NCBI GenBank assembly: GCA_900660155.1
Contig: CABFPE010000280.1
Location: forward strand, 565,104 to 629,103
Origin: Hofstenia miamia
Taxonomy: Eukaryota > Xenacoelomorpha > Acoela > Hofsteniidae
DNA: 64,000 nucleotides
Direction of reading: 5' to 3'
In this document: positions 1 through 10,459 of the stretch, piece by piece
Position numbering within the stretch: the first letter of the stretch is position 1
How the letters are laid out: each line of letters begins with the position of its first letter
Translations under genes and position numbers: made by a program
Notes under the pieces: generated by a model
What the model was told of the DNA's origin: nothing
Seen by the model: the letters and a program-made list of their open reading frames with translations, nothing else
The model's database searches: none

Positions 1-1096
1 CAGGACTATATCAAGCGAAACTGCGGCTCAAATTGTTGCCTACAGGGACACAGGAATGACACAATGCCAAATAGCAACTTGTCTTCGTCTCGCTCAGTCA
101 ATTGTGTGTTGAGTTTTGCAACGCTACCACAAGACTAAATCTTTTCAACCTCGAAAGCAATCTGGAAGACCACGGAAATCATCAAAGCAAACAGACCGAA
201 TCATTCGACGCATGGTAATCAAAGACTCATGTATAAGTTCAACAATGATTGAAGCCAAATTGCCAAACTCCATCTCCCTAAGCAGCCGAACCATTCGCCA
301 ACGACTTCAGGTTGATTGCAAGTTTCGATCTTACCGTCCTGCATGAAAACCGTCCCTTAGTTGCAAAAACATCAAGGACCGTTTGGCTTTTACAAGGAAA
401 TACCAGCACTGGACTGTTGAACAGTGGCGGAAAGTAATTTTTTCCGATGAAACTATCATTCAGCAAACGTTGTGTGTCCGACGGTTAAAAATTCACCCGC
501 AATCATGGTGTGGGGCTGCATTACAGCCGAAGGGAGAGGTGGACTCTCGCTCATCCCACAAGGTAAGACAGTGAATGGCTTCATGTACCTGAAAGAGAAA
601 CTCCCCTCCTTCATGCAACTGCAAAATTGTGATTATTTCCAACATGACGGCGCGCCTTGCCATCAGACCAAAGTGGTCAAGAATTGGTTATCCCAACAAC
701 ACATTCAGGTTATCGGATCTTGGCCAGGAAACTCACCCGACTTAAATATCATTGAGAATTGTTGGTATCACCTGAAGAAACAAGTTGCTTTGAAGCGCTC
801 GACATCTCTGAATGACTTGCAAAACAACATCAAGCAAGTATGGTGTACTGAAGTTACCAAGGAAATGTGCCAAAAGCTGGTTGACTCAATGCTGCAGCAT
901 CTTGCAGCTATAATGGCCAACAGAGGTGGGTCAACAAAATACTGAATTTCGTCAAATTTCTCATGTTTATTTAATAAAAAGATTTTGAACACAGTAAGAT
1001 TCTTTTTCTTTGCTTCGAATGGGTATTGGGATTTACTGTAATCTGAAGGAAAATGGGCACAATTCGCAAATTATGCTATATTTATGGCCGCAGCTG
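1..1096 (+). mobile_element. Tc1-like DNA transposon, left end outside window
   Basis: The right end reads GGCCGCAGCTG followed by TA at 1097-1098, as expected for the terminal inverted repeat and TA target duplication of a Tc1/mariner element. The left TIR lies before base 1. The interior codes for a broken transposase (next entry). About 150 bp of non-coding 3' sequence separates the transposase stop from the TIR. This is a cut-and-paste element that is no longer autonomous. Confidence 0.8.
2..945 (+). pseudogene. Tc1-like transposase, broken
   Basis: Reading from base 2 gives a helix-turn-helix segment (TAAQIVAYRDTGMTQCQIA), then the basic GRPRKSSKQTDRIIRR region typical of Tc1 transposases. 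The catalytic triad is recognisable as FSDE, QHDGAPCH and SPDLNIIENCW. I count 35 residues between the second Asp and the Glu, so this is DD35E-type rather than the common DD34E. In-frame TGA stops occur after SIVC (near 109) and after SYRPA (near 344). A frame change lies near 470-480, between the FSDE region and the VWGCITAEGRGG region. The C-terminal 157 codons (472-945) are uninterrupted. It is a dead copy, and the host keeps no visible use for it. Confidence 0.85.
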
Positions 1097-1098
1097 TA

Positions 1099-1763
1099 TA
1101 TATTAGCAGGTAAAAAGTTTCTAAAAGACGTTAATGCTTGCTATTTAATGCTTGCACAAAAAATCGTAAGTGAAAATTTCAAAGAATTTCATCTGTAATA
1201 ATTTTTATGTGAAAAAAATTCCAATTTGCAAATTTTATAAAAAATCAATGAAAAATTTTCCGAACAATTGCAGAAATTTGTAATTCTGTATATTATAAGC
1301 AAATTGTTTTATTTTTAAGTCAGTTGGAAACTAAAGTTAGTTACTATATATTGAAAATTTTACACATTTTGCTCTGCATTAATGTTACATTCTAAAATTT
1401 ATCGAAAGATGGCGTTTCTATTGTTAGTTTATTACATTGCGTCTTACTGATAAGTTGGAGTTTTTGCATTTTAAGTGTTTAATTATTAGGAGATAAATGT
1501 ATGATTGTTTGGCAATGACTAAGTTAGAAATAAATATTCAGACAACAATTTTGCAACTTCTAGCTATACCAGCTACATCAGCTGCAGTTGAAATAGTTTT
1601 TGTAAATCACGACTAATCCTAAGGTGACTTGAGTGAAACTCAATCCACAGACTACTGAAAAACTTCTCTGTTTATTGTAGTCAAAATGATTTTTGATATT
1701 GAATATGAAATTACTGTTTTTTCGGAGTACTGGATAATATGCACTTGGAAAAAACCCTAACCC
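1099..1763. other. AT-rich spacer with no recognised gene
   Basis: Very AT-rich sequence with stops in all frames. I see no splice-bounded open frame, TIR or tandem repeat here. Confidence 0.5.
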
Positions 1764-1764
1764 T

Positions 1765-1783
1765 AACTTCTGCACAGCACTGT
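1765..1783. repeat. Orphan Tc1-type terminal repeat
   Basis: CTTCTGCACAGCACTG followed by TATA matches the usual outer end of Tc1-like elements (inverse complement begins CAGTGCTGTGCAGAAG). No partner end is visible in the preceding kilobase, so this is probably a truncated element end. Two CCCTAA units lie immediately inside it (about 1755-1766); two units are too few to call telomeric. Confidence 0.4.
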
Positions 1784-2273
1784 ATATATCTCGCTTTTGC
1801 TATTGAGAATGCCATCCGAAATATCTAAGGAAGAGCGATTTTTTTCCAAAATGTCTATTTTTTTAGGCATTGCCATCGGCAGTATTCACTCGAATATAAT
1901 GTAGCGAAACTAATTTGCCGTTCGCCCTAATGTGTATCATGCTCAACAATGGTAAAAATAAAATTTTCATTAAATTTTTTTATTGTGCAGATAAATAGTT
2001 TTAAGATTTTGACTGATTCTGGATTTTTATTGGAACTTTCTTAAGAATCATATTGTCTTTCTCAAGCATTTTAGACAAATTCTTAATTTTCCATAGATGC
2101 TATGCTGAAAATATTCGAAATTGATTGCAGATTTTAACGTCGTTTTTTTCCTCCTGAATTTGCATTACTTCGACGTTGTTTGAACGAAGCTGTGTTTACT
2201 GGGTCACATTACAATAAGGCATTTAGTAGCTCTTATTTTACATTTAAATATCACAAAAATATTATCTAAAACA
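1784..2273. other. AT-rich spacer, nothing recognised
   Basis: No coding-like frame, repeat structure or element end is apparent. Confidence 0.4.
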
Positions 2274-2495
2274 TAATGTTTCCATTATGCTTATACTACA
2301 AAAATTAAAAAACATTGCGTTTCCATTATGTTTCCACAACAAAAGTTAAAAAAACATTGTGTTTCCATTATGTTTCCACAACAAAAGTTAAAAAAACATT
2401 GTGTTTCCATTATGTTTCCACAACAAAGATTTAAAAAACCTTGCGCTTCCAATATGTTTACACAACAAAAGTTAAAAAAAACATTGTGTTTCCAC
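2274..2495. repeat. 42-bp minisatellite, about five units
   Basis: Units containing CATTGTGTTTCCATTATG and CCACAACAAAAGTTAAAAAA begin at 2313, 2355, 2397, 2439 and 2482, so the period is 42 bp with one 43-bp step. The first and last units are diverged and the middle ones nearly identical, as expected when unequal exchange homogenises the centre. Because 42 is divisible by three, the array stays open in a frame on each strand (2328-2564 forward, 2291-2557 reverse). These frames are by-products of the repeat and not evidence of a gene. Confidence 0.85.
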
Positions 2496-2796
2496 TGTAT
2501 GAAACTGCAAGATCTTGCACGAACTTGCCAAGTTATTGTGTGGAAACATGTTTCCATTATGTAATGATGTGTTTGGTATCATAGGGAATACACATATAGA
2601 AATTGTATTCAATCTTTTCTAATCAAAAAAAGCCTATTTTAGTGTGGAGTAAGAAAACATCTACACCCTAAGTGCTTGATGTGTCTTGAAAACACATTAA
2701 AATTGTTCAAAAACAAATAATACTCCAATATTACAATAATAAAACGTTTCGGAGCGTCATTTAAAGACAAACTTGCTACTAAGGTTCCCGTGAGAA

Positions 2797-3597
2797 GTGG
2801 TTAATTTCTTGACATGGTATTTTTGCATTATGCTCCTGTTTTGCACGATTTATACTTTATCCGTATCCGTACCCGGCCATATCACTAACATTGGTACTCA
2901 TGTCAGCCTACCTGCACGTAGTGGGCAACTTTCCGTTCTTTGCAGGACATTTGAATATTTATCAACAGGTTTTCCTAATCTTTCTCGCATAGTAATTAAC
3001 AAAATTCTTTCAGAGGAAATTTCTTCTGCTTAAGTAAATTCCGTGAAGTTTAAAAATTTATTAACGATATACTTATCACAGGTTGCTAATGATTGTCCTC
3101 TTACAAACTTATAGGAAGAAAACTGCAATCTAATAAGCCTCAAAGTAAATAACAGTTCAATTTCAGACTATTTTATTTCTACAGAAAATATAGTCTAAGG
3201 AAATTAGAAGTAACCGAATGGTGGAATTTATCTTCACAATTTTATAGTCATCGAAAATATCACACTCTACGAACTTTCAATAAATCATCAATGTCACTCC
3301 AATATATGCTTTCACAAAGTAAAGAATCCTACTTTGCAATATAAAAGCACATTTGATATTGATAATTTTTCCAAATTCATCTTTTTGCAAACTGAAAATT
3401 TAGTTAAACTAGAACTATTTAGTGCTTCCAAAAATGCTATAAGTTTTATTGAGAACAGCAAACACGTAAAAGAACTGCGAATATTCAAATTACTGTTTCA
3501 CATAGAAAAAAAATTAGAACTAAATAGGATACATAACATTGACATACTGAGTGTTTGTTACTACATTGATTACAAAAATACGTATCCCATAAACTAG
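2797..3597 (+). other. Short open frames of unknown origin
   Basis: Two modest open frames (2797-3033 and 3334-3597) lie in the same orientation with stop-rich sequence between. The peptide around 2940-3030 (TFEYLSTGFPNLSRIVINK) and that around 3385-3450 (TENLVKLELFSASKN) have a vague leucine-rich-repeat flavour. They could be a decayed F-box/LRR-type gene, but the similarity is too weak to assign. No splice sites joining them could be confirmed. Confidence 0.2.
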
Positions 3598-4038
3598 TTC
3601 CTGCTCTCCTCAATCTAATTCCAGTAAAATTGGATACTTATTGGGAAATGCAGTGAGAGCAAATCATCAACATTCGTGAAAACTGCAAATACCTACTGTA
3701 GATAACAACACCTTAACAGACTGTAAATTTTTCTCGTAATGCTATAAAACGCTACTTACAAATGATCAGTTCGTCAAATATGATATACAACAGCTAAGTT
3801 AGACTACATCTTGTTTTCACGACTAGAATGTATATATCATCAACTTTATTATAGGATGAAAGATCTGTCACCTTTTATACAGCATTATATTATATATCAT
3901 TGCAGAAGTTCTGCAACTGGACAGACATTTCTGAGATCTAGAATTATTTATTAACTGTACGGTTGATTATTAAATATATTTATTTCTGGTACGCTATCCA
4001 TACAAAAACAAGTTATATCCAAATGAAACAAAGTACAT

Positions 4039-4040
<2 letters not shown>

Positions 4041-4084
<44 letters not shown>

Positions 4085-4090
4085 TATATA
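4041..4090. repeat. (TA)n microsatellite
   Basis: Essentially uninterrupted TA dinucleotides with one internal CA. Confidence 0.95.
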
Positions 4091-4264
4091 AACACAGCGG
4101 TTGATTTGCTAGATCTAAGTAAAGCATTAATTCAATGAACTTTCAATGCAATAAATTTCATTAAGAGCAGTGGCCCCAATGGGACCCGCCCCCTATTGTT
4201 AAATTTTTGATGCTAGGAGTGGGGGCCTATGGGGGCTCATTTTATTTAATTCAGACTTTTCCGT

Positions 4265-4540
4265 TTGATTTTCTAGCAACCTACTACCCACCCAGGAAAG
4301 TTCCTTGTTACCCAGTGCCGAACTGATCTATTAAGTGTTCATGTAAACCACAGCCTGGAACTCGCAATTCACGATATTATTCATTTAGTCAATGCAATGT
4401 TTCACCTGAATTATTATGTGATAAGATTTACACGGTCTACCCCCAATGACAAAATTAGAAGAGAAGTACAAAAGATATCTAAGGATCTTGATATCCAGTT
4501 TGGAAAAGTTGGTTGGGTGATCGATATACAGTAGACCCCG
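4265..4540 (+). pseudogene. hAT transposase fragment (central region)
   Basis: One frame reads CRTDLLSVHVNHSLELAIHD followed by about 45 more residues ending in FGKVGWVIDIQ. This resembles the segment of hAT transposases that carries the HSLELAIHD motif just before the conserved R-W region. The frame has no start and no recognisable N-terminus, and it stops just before the hAT element at 4563. It may be part of the same or an older hAT insertion. The assignment rests on motif memory and not on a search. Confidence 0.45.
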
Positions 4541-4562
4541 CTTAATAAATCTACTTTAGGAC

Positions 4563-5108
4563 TAGGGGTCGGCGGTGCACTGAACCGAGTTGGGTTAACC
4601 GAACCGACATGCAATTAACCGAACCAAACCGAGACAGTGTGACATTCGGTTCAGGTTCATTCAGTTAATTGTTGTGATAGAAGTAATAATACAATTATTT
4701 AGCTGCCTGTGAGTTGTTGTTGCTTCTTTTTCATTGGCTGTTTCAACATGGCCCCGCTTATGTCGTTTCCTGACAACTACAACGCGCTAGACTTCTGGAA
4801 AGCTAATGCTCATGTCTTTCCCAAACTATCGCAAATGGCAAGAAAGTTTCTCTCAAGCAGTGAGAGACTTGGGTCAACGTCAGCTAATGTCATTACAAAG
4901 AGACGCGCAAGTTTACTTGGAAAACATGCAGAAAAACTCATCAATCTGAAAAAAAAATTTGCTCTTGTTAACTGATGTCCTAAAAAATTGTTTCAATAAA
5001 TTATTTCAAAAATCAATATTTTATGAACCGAACCGAAGTTGAGAACCCAACCGAAATTAAAAAACCGAACCGAACCGACAGGCAAAATTTAAGAACCGCC
5101 AACCTCTC
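4563..5108 (+). mobile_element. Internally deleted hAT transposon with CCGAAC arrays
   Basis: The ends are TAGGGGTCGGCGGT on the left and, inverted, GAGAGGTTGGCGGT on the right (11 of 14 identical). They are flanked by 8-bp direct repeats TTTAGGAC (4555-4562) and GTTAGGAC (5109-5116), the target-site signature of hAT elements. Both subterminal regions are packed with CCGAACCGA-type units (about 4580-4660 and 5025-5085), which in hAT elements are usually transposase-binding sites. The interior keeps only the end of the transposase. At 546 bp it must be non-autonomous. Confidence 0.85.
4749..4975 (+). pseudogene. hAT transposase C-terminal dimerisation domain (hATC) remnant
   Basis: The open frame from 4709 to 4975 contains ALDFWKANAHVFPKLSQMAR, then KFLSSSERLGSTSANVITKR and RASLLGKHAEKLINLKK. 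This is the order of the hATC domain: W-K-x-N, P-x-L-x-x-x-A-R-K-x-L, S-E-R, then KKRxxL. The usual proline/alanine/serine stretch before SER is shortened, which suggests an internal deletion. The rest of the transposase is missing, so this is a relic inside the 4563-5108 element. Confidence 0.8.
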
Positions 5109-5154
5109 GTTAGGACCAGGCTATTTTGGATTTTTTACACTAGAACAATAACTA

Positions 5155-5360
5155 CTTGAGAATAAATTTACACCTTTTTCAAATACGAGAATTATGGAAT
5201 AGAAACCAAATTTCTACAAATAGCAAATTTAATGAGATTATCAACATAATTGGAAGTATATGTACCTGCTAGCTGTTTCGTTGAATGAATAATAAAGCAA
5301 ACATAAAATGCTTTAATGATCATTTTGTTCTATCATCGCTTTTCTAGTGCTATCTAAAGG
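5155..5360. repeat. Dispersed repeat, copy 1
   Basis: This stretch is closely matched by 36455-36640. Shared blocks include AATTTCTACAAATAGCAAAT, GAGATTATCAACATA and ATGTACCTGCTAG, separated by small substitutions and indels. No terminal repeats or coding potential are evident, so the family is unknown. Confidence 0.75.
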
Positions 5361-5449
5361 ATTTAATATCTGAGAGAAAAATAACAAACTCTAAAAGGTA
5401 TACCTATTGCTAAGCAATTTTTAGAAGTGTGAACAAATTATTTATTTCG

Positions 5450-5850
5450 GCAGATGAAGAATTTATCAAGATTTTCTTGCTTTGTAGGGCACATTTCCTG
5501 TAATTCAGAGCTGATGTTCTCTGTGAAATCAACAAAGCCGTCCATTTTGCTGTATCTTACAAAATTGACTATTAAGATCATATTCGTATCAAACAAAAAA
5601 ATGTAGCATTTCCGCAGCTGCTGGAGGCTCAGGAGTACTTAATTTTACATCATTATCTTTGTCAAGTTCGATTTCATCTCTCTCGGCATCCATGATTTCG
5701 TGGACCCGCTCATGAAGTATATCTTCTTGATTCACCTCCGGAACTATAACATCATCAATTAAATTCGGTTCTTCATTGACTATAGTTCATCCCCAACCGC
5801 AGTAAATCCGGCTTTTATCTAACTGTTTTTGATGGTGTTCCAAGAAGCTT
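5450..5850 (-). pseudogene. pogo/Tigger-type transposase C-terminal remnant
   Basis: On the minus strand one frame gives KAGFTAVGDE, then EEPNLIDDVIVPEVNQEDIL, then LSTPEPPAAAEMLHFF. An acidic linker followed by a T-P-E-P-x-x-A-A-E helix resembles the C-terminal tail of pogo/Tigger (DDE1) transposases. Stops interrupt the frame and no catalytic core is visible. The identification rests on the layout of the tail and is moderate at best. Confidence 0.4.
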
Positions 5851-5964
5851 ATTACATGCTCACTGGATCATATACAGCCTTGTGCACAGTAGTTTGGACT
5901 AATGTTTTTCACATTAACGTTGTTCTCTTCCTTGTTACTGGTACTTTGAAAGTGTGAATGCTTA

Positions 5965-6026
5965 TTTCAGAATTTACCTGTTAGCATTTAGGTCAAAGCT
6001 TAACATTTCTGACAAATGCTGAGCAC
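5965..6026. repeat. Duplicated contig-end sequence, copy A
   Basis: About 62 bp beginning CAGAATTTACCTGTTAGC and ending AATGCTGAGCAC recur essentially unchanged at 6562-6623. A single N follows directly at 6027. The arrangement points to overlapping contig ends left unmerged by the assembler. Confidence 0.8.
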
Positions 6027-6485
6027 NTAGGAATTGATTTATCATTAATGGATTTACAAAGCGTACTGTATTATAAAGAGCCTACTGTATTGCCTTAGAA
6101 GGAGAATGCCGTCAGTTGGGTTTGCAGAGGATTCCGTTGCTTCCCACCATTCAGCTAATGATAGTCGAAGCTGACTTGCCAAACCGACGCTACCAGAGAT
6201 CTCAATTAACTACAATTGAATTGCTAATTTATTTTTATTTTAGTGTTTCGTCGGTGCAAATCAAATAGGACGCTGTGTGTAAGCATTTTATGACGGGTAT
6301 GATATCCCAAAATATTTGGTTTATTAAGGCCCCCATTGTTAACAAAATAGAACTACACCACTGATTATGAGCTTATAAGCAATCACAAGCAAAGAATAAA
6401 AATCTATCATGCTTTTAATGACTATTCTATTTGTATTATGCTCCAATATATTTGCATATTGCAAACAGCAAAAAATCCCTTTGAG

Positions 6486-6560
6486 TCAAACAAAAATTGG
6501 CAAAAGATATTGAAAATCTCGTTACAATAATATGTTAAAAATCAATTCTAACAATTTTTC
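6486..6560. repeat. Duplicated contig-end sequence, copy B
   Basis: About 75 bp beginning GTCAAACAAAAATTGGCAAA and ending CTAACAATTTTTC recur at 6757-6831. This copy stops exactly at the single N at 6561. Together with the 5965/6562 pair it implies that 6028-6560 is a mis-placed or alternative contig. Confidence 0.8.
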
Positions 6561-6644
6561 NTTCAGAATTTACCTGTTAGCATTTAGGTCAAAGCTTAAC
6601 ATTTCTGACAAATGCTGAGCACTTATGTCATTATTCACAGCAAA

Positions 6645-6809
6645 ATGTTTGGTAAAACTATTTCCTTCGAAATACGAAAAATTATAGTTTCAAAATTCCT
6701 GGAAAAAATTCAACAGAAAAAGATTTGCAAACTTCTTCAATTATCAAAGCAAACCGTCAAACAAAAATTGGCAAAAGATATTGAAAATCTCGTTACAATA
6801 ATATGTTAA
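6645..6809 (+). pseudogene. Possible Tc1/pogo helix-turn-helix remnant
   Basis: A short frame from the ATG at 6645 reads MFGKTISFEIRKIIVSKFLE, then QQKKICKLLQLSKQTVKQKL. The spacing of hydrophobic and basic residues fits the DNA-binding helix-turn-helix at the start of Tc1 and IS630-like transposases. No catalytic part follows. It overlaps one of the duplicated contig-end sequences. Confidence 0.3.
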
Positions 6810-6831
6810 AAATCAATTCTAACAATTTTTC

Positions 6832-7425
6832 ATCTAAAAAATAAGCAAGGTCTACTGAAAATATTAAAATTAGTGCGTATTATAGTGAACTTATTCAAAG
6901 CACATATGTAAATTACTTTGGTGTACTAATAGAGGATGATTTATAATAATGAATTTTCTAATTTAAAAATTGAAAATGATGGCATCTGAAGTTTGCGCTA
7001 TGTAGGTTATAACAACTCTGCTGTGTTTCTTTTACTGATCAGACAAATTCTGCTTAAATAGTTTGTTGCATTGACCAACAAAACTTTAAAATAGTTGCAT
7101 TTCTAGCACAACCTATGTTCATTTTGCTCCGAAAAAAAGTCATTTTTATATGTAAATGTTATGTATTTTAAAAAAATCTCAGAAAAACCAAATAGTTATA
7201 TTCATATTCATCTATCAGTCTCAATAACTGCCTGTGTTCAGCTAGAAAACTAGAAAACCCTTTTAGTTTATTGGACATATAGTGATTTCAGGAGCTGAAA
7301 CAATCAAAATTTAAAAAGTAATGTTATTATCTGGCAAAATTTTTAAAACATTCTCTCGGATTCTACCACCCCAATCATTACTCATGAAATCAGTTTAAGA
7401 AACATTAAAATTGATTGCTTTGTAG
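6832..7425. other. Upstream region of the SH3BP5-like gene
   Basis: AT-rich and without open frames. A pyrimidine-containing stretch ending TTGCTTTGTAG at 7415-7425 could be a 3' splice acceptor upstream of the next gene's start, which would leave a 5' leader of about 90 nt. Confidence 0.3.
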
Positions 7426-7515
7426 ACATAGGAAACTCCAAACTGATTAGTGCATCACAAATTATTTGTTTGTTATCGATGTAAATATTGCATTGGCTAT
7501 GTGTTTGAATACAAA

Positions 7516-8340
7516 ATGGCAATGAATGATTCACCCAGTAATGGAGCTGATGACGTGTTGGATGAAGAACTTGAATTAAGGTTGCAAAAAGAATTTGAGC
7601 GAATGAACGATGCAAATAATCGCTTCAACATTTCTCAAAGTTTATATGAAGAAAATTTAGTTATTTTAACAAAGATTAAATCTGATGGATTACAGCAACT
7701 AGAAACTCTTCGAGAAAAATCAACTGAAAAATGTGTTAAGAAGAGTAGTGGATATTTTGGCGCTCTAAGAGAAATCGAGAGTCTAAGGCAGGAGTTTATT
7801 GATCTTAAAACTCAGAAGGACAAGTTCAGAGCTAAATTAGTGTCATCTGAACTGGGGACTAGTCGTGAAGATTTGACGATTAACTTTCCTATGCCCGAGA
7901 TTAAAGAAGATCTATCAATAGACAATTTTTTACCAAGAAGAGAGAGCTCCGAAAGCGAATCAAGCATTGGCACAACATCGTCTGGGGGCAGCCAAAAATT
8001 GAAAAGTGAAGATTTAACTAGATATAACGAACTATCTTATCAATGTCACTTAATTCGCTCTCGAATTGAAGCAGTGACAAGCGATGCCAATAAAATAGTA
8101 AAGGGATTTCAGAGTGAAATTGTTAAGGCATGGCCATACTATGAATTCGAAGCATCGTTTATCAACACCTTACGTCATCAAAAAAGTTTACTTCGCAGAT
8201 TACAGCATGACGTGATGATAGCTAAAAGTGAATATGACATGTCTTTAAAAAACTTAGAATTGATAAGTGAATGTGTACACGAGCAGAGGAAAACTAAAAG
8301 ACCTTCATTAACTCCATTAGACAAAATACCCAATAAGTAA
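7516..8340 (+). CDS. SH3BP5-like coiled-coil protein (Rab11 GEF family)
   Basis: A single uninterrupted exon codes for 274 residues from the ATG at 7516. An in-frame ATG at 7450 would add 22 residues rich in Cys and Tyr that do not look like the family, so the later start is preferred. The N-terminal region (DEELELRLQKEFERMNDANN) and the C-terminal region (AWPYYEFEASFINTLRHQKS, then SEYDMSLKNLELISE and VHEQRK) match the two ends of the SH3BP5/SH3BP5L coiled-coil domain. Members of that family activate Rab11 as guanine-nucleotide exchange factors. The middle is diverged and holds a Ser/Glu-rich insert (RRESSESESSIGTTSSGG). The protein is much shorter than vertebrate SH3BP5 (about 455 aa), lacks the disordered C-terminal tail, and ends soon after the coiled coil. 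GEF activity is inferred from the family only. The absence of introns is unusual beside the intron-rich synthetase genes. Confidence 0.8.
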   Translation: MAMNDSPSNGADDVLDEELELRLQKEFERMNDANNRFNISQSLYEENLVILTKIKSDGLQQLETLREKSTEKCVKKSSGYFGALREIESLRQEFIDLKTQKDKFRAKLVSSELGTSREDLTINFPMPEIKEDLSIDNFLPRRESSESESSIGTTSSGGSQKLKSEDLTRYNELSYQCHLIRSRIEAVTSDANKIVKGFQSEIVKAWPYYEFEASFINTLRHQKSLLRRLQHDVMIAKSEYDMSLKNLELISECVHEQRKTKRPSLTPLDKIPNK

Positions 8341-8503
8341 CGACACATCTCATGTAAATTTGTACAATTGTTGATATTTGTAGAATTCTGTTTTTACTTT
8401 TAAAAAATAATTTCATAATTGTGAGAAAATTAGTAAACTATTATTACAATTTTTAACCAGCAACCAATTCATAAAAAGATTTTAGAGCCATTAACAATTA
8501 TTC

Positions 8504-8509
8504 AATAAA
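8504..8509 (+). promoter_or_regulatory. Poly(A) signal of the SH3BP5-like gene
   Basis: AATAAA lies 164 nt after the stop codon, in the right orientation. Confidence 0.5.
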
Positions 8510-10009
8510 AATGAAATTGCAAATATTGATAGTTTCAGTGTGCAAATTGAAAATGTAGTCTCTGAAGAATGATTATTTAACTGGTTAAAATAATCTACGT
8601 TCATTCAATCCTTGTTAAATGTTGCAGTTTAAAGTCAAAATAAAAGCAGAAAGAATCAAATGAAACTTTGTCCATTTTCTCTTCGACACAGTGAAGATAT
8701 GGTTTTTTCATTTTTAGATCGTTCGCTGACATTATGATTTGTTATCTAAAACCACTAAGAAAAATGTCAAAGGCTAGGCAGTAATTGAGGTATTAGTATT
8801 AAGAAAGTACAACTATAAGTGCATGTTATTGAGCAACATTGAGCTCTCTGACAATAAAAAAAATAGAATATTTAACTGGTCCGTAAGAACAAAGTTTAAT
8901 AACATAACGCAAAAGATAAGTGAAATCTTGAGAAAAATATTTAGAAAACCATTAGAAATTAGACAAGATTCTTATTATTATTAGAGTTGAAGGAAGTCCT
9001 GATTGATAATCAAAGTAATGTTGGATATTTAAAAAACAACATATATGTAATATTATTAGTTTCATTTTAGTTCTAATAAAACAGCATACATTACATTTCA
9101 TGCATGTGAAACACATCTAACATTGAGCACCAACACAAACATTCACACAGATATTGATTATATTATTATATTTTGTACATATTAATTTGTAGTTAATTAT
9201 TTGTTAATGTTAAATTTTTTGTCATTTGTTAGTTTGTAGATTTTTGTATACATATATTGCGCAATAAATTTGGTTTGAATCTTATATTTTCATTATTCAA
9301 ATTACCCCTATCTCTTCGGGTACCGGAAAAAACAATGGTTTTATATTGTAATCATTGTCATAAGGAATAAATTCCTCTATATTCTATATAATATGTTAAT
9401 GATACGTTGATATCTTCAATTTCATTGTGTATCCCTCAAAAAAATTTTGCCTACAAATTCGTAAAAAACTTTTTCAAAACTTATTACTTCACAACGTCGC
9501 AATACAGAATATAGTAGACAAGCGAATAGATAGGTTAATGGTCAACATACAAGCTCTGAATTAATTGATTAACACAGATTCTCTACGATATTCTAAGCTA
9601 ATGTTGGTTTAAAAATGCATAATGAATTCTTCACAAGTCATGTTATTCTCAATATTACAAGGCCTCTGGAGTACTTCTTAAGAATACATAAAATTTAAAA
9701 TATATTTGTAATAGTCATGCACATATCTATATAAAATCAAGTGGTTAGAACATTTTAAAATAATTTTAATCCACTTTTAATTAGTAGTTTGTAACGAAAA
9801 TTTAACAAAAGAGAGATTAAGATTAAGAAATTCATACATGCATCATCTTGCGACTTTATTGTCTTTCATTCCATCATAATACATGCAGAATCATTTTTTT
9901 TGCATTAAAAACTGTAAAAAAAATTTCCGAATCACTCCATTGCTTAGGAATATTAATTTTAAACAAACAATTTTATTAGTTTGCAAGTTAATAAAAAAGC
10001 TAATATGGC
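8510..10009. other. Intergenic region, unassigned repeats likely
   Basis: No coding frame. The stretch 9105-9290 ends in a T-rich run and a GCGCAATAAATTTGG motif that resembles the 3' end of a retrotransposed sequence, but nothing upstream can be assigned. Confidence 0.4.
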
Positions 10010-10450
10010 AGCATTGAGGGAAAATTATAACCCTTGGAACAATTTACTGCTATGATCTTCAAATGCTTCTGCATTACAACTGAATAAATGGGGAGGCCAA
10101 TTTCGCCACTTGGAATAGCATATTTTAGTGTGCAATTTGGCTCATATATCAGTCATTACAAGTTTTGAAGGCGACCTCTGACAAAGCTGCATAATCCAAT
10201 GTATTGCCACTGAATAGTTAGCATCAATCCAAGGTCAAATGACTGTCTTTGGTGCTTCAATGTAGGCTTCAGAATTGACTGAGCATCTCTCTAGAAATAA
10301 GTCGGGATGACACCTGAGTTATTTAAAAACGCCTGGTTCCAAAACCCTATAATATTTTGATCTATTCAATTCCAACTCTCAAGCAATCTGGATTTTGTAT
10401 CCAGAACGGGCAGACTAAACTATTTGGCCATAGCACACCACTCCTCAAAA
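10010..10450 (-). pseudogene. Mariner/Tc1-superfamily transposase remnant
   Basis: Minus-strand reading gives VNSEAYIEAPKTVI, a stop, then PWIDANYS. Further on (lower coordinates) comes KWRNWPPHLFSCNAEAFED. This follows the order of mariner-like transposases in which a V-N-x-E-x-Y-I-x-x-L motif and PWI precede the second catalytic Asp, and a W-P-P-x-S-P-D block carries the last one. The catalytic motifs themselves are eroded and several stops and frame shifts are present. It is an old, dead copy. Confidence 0.5.
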
Positions 10451-10459
10451 TGATTCGTT

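Noticed and set aside
1755-1766. CCCTAACCCTAA as an interstitial telomere
   Set aside because: Only two units, directly attached to a Tc1-type terminal repeat; more likely part of that element.
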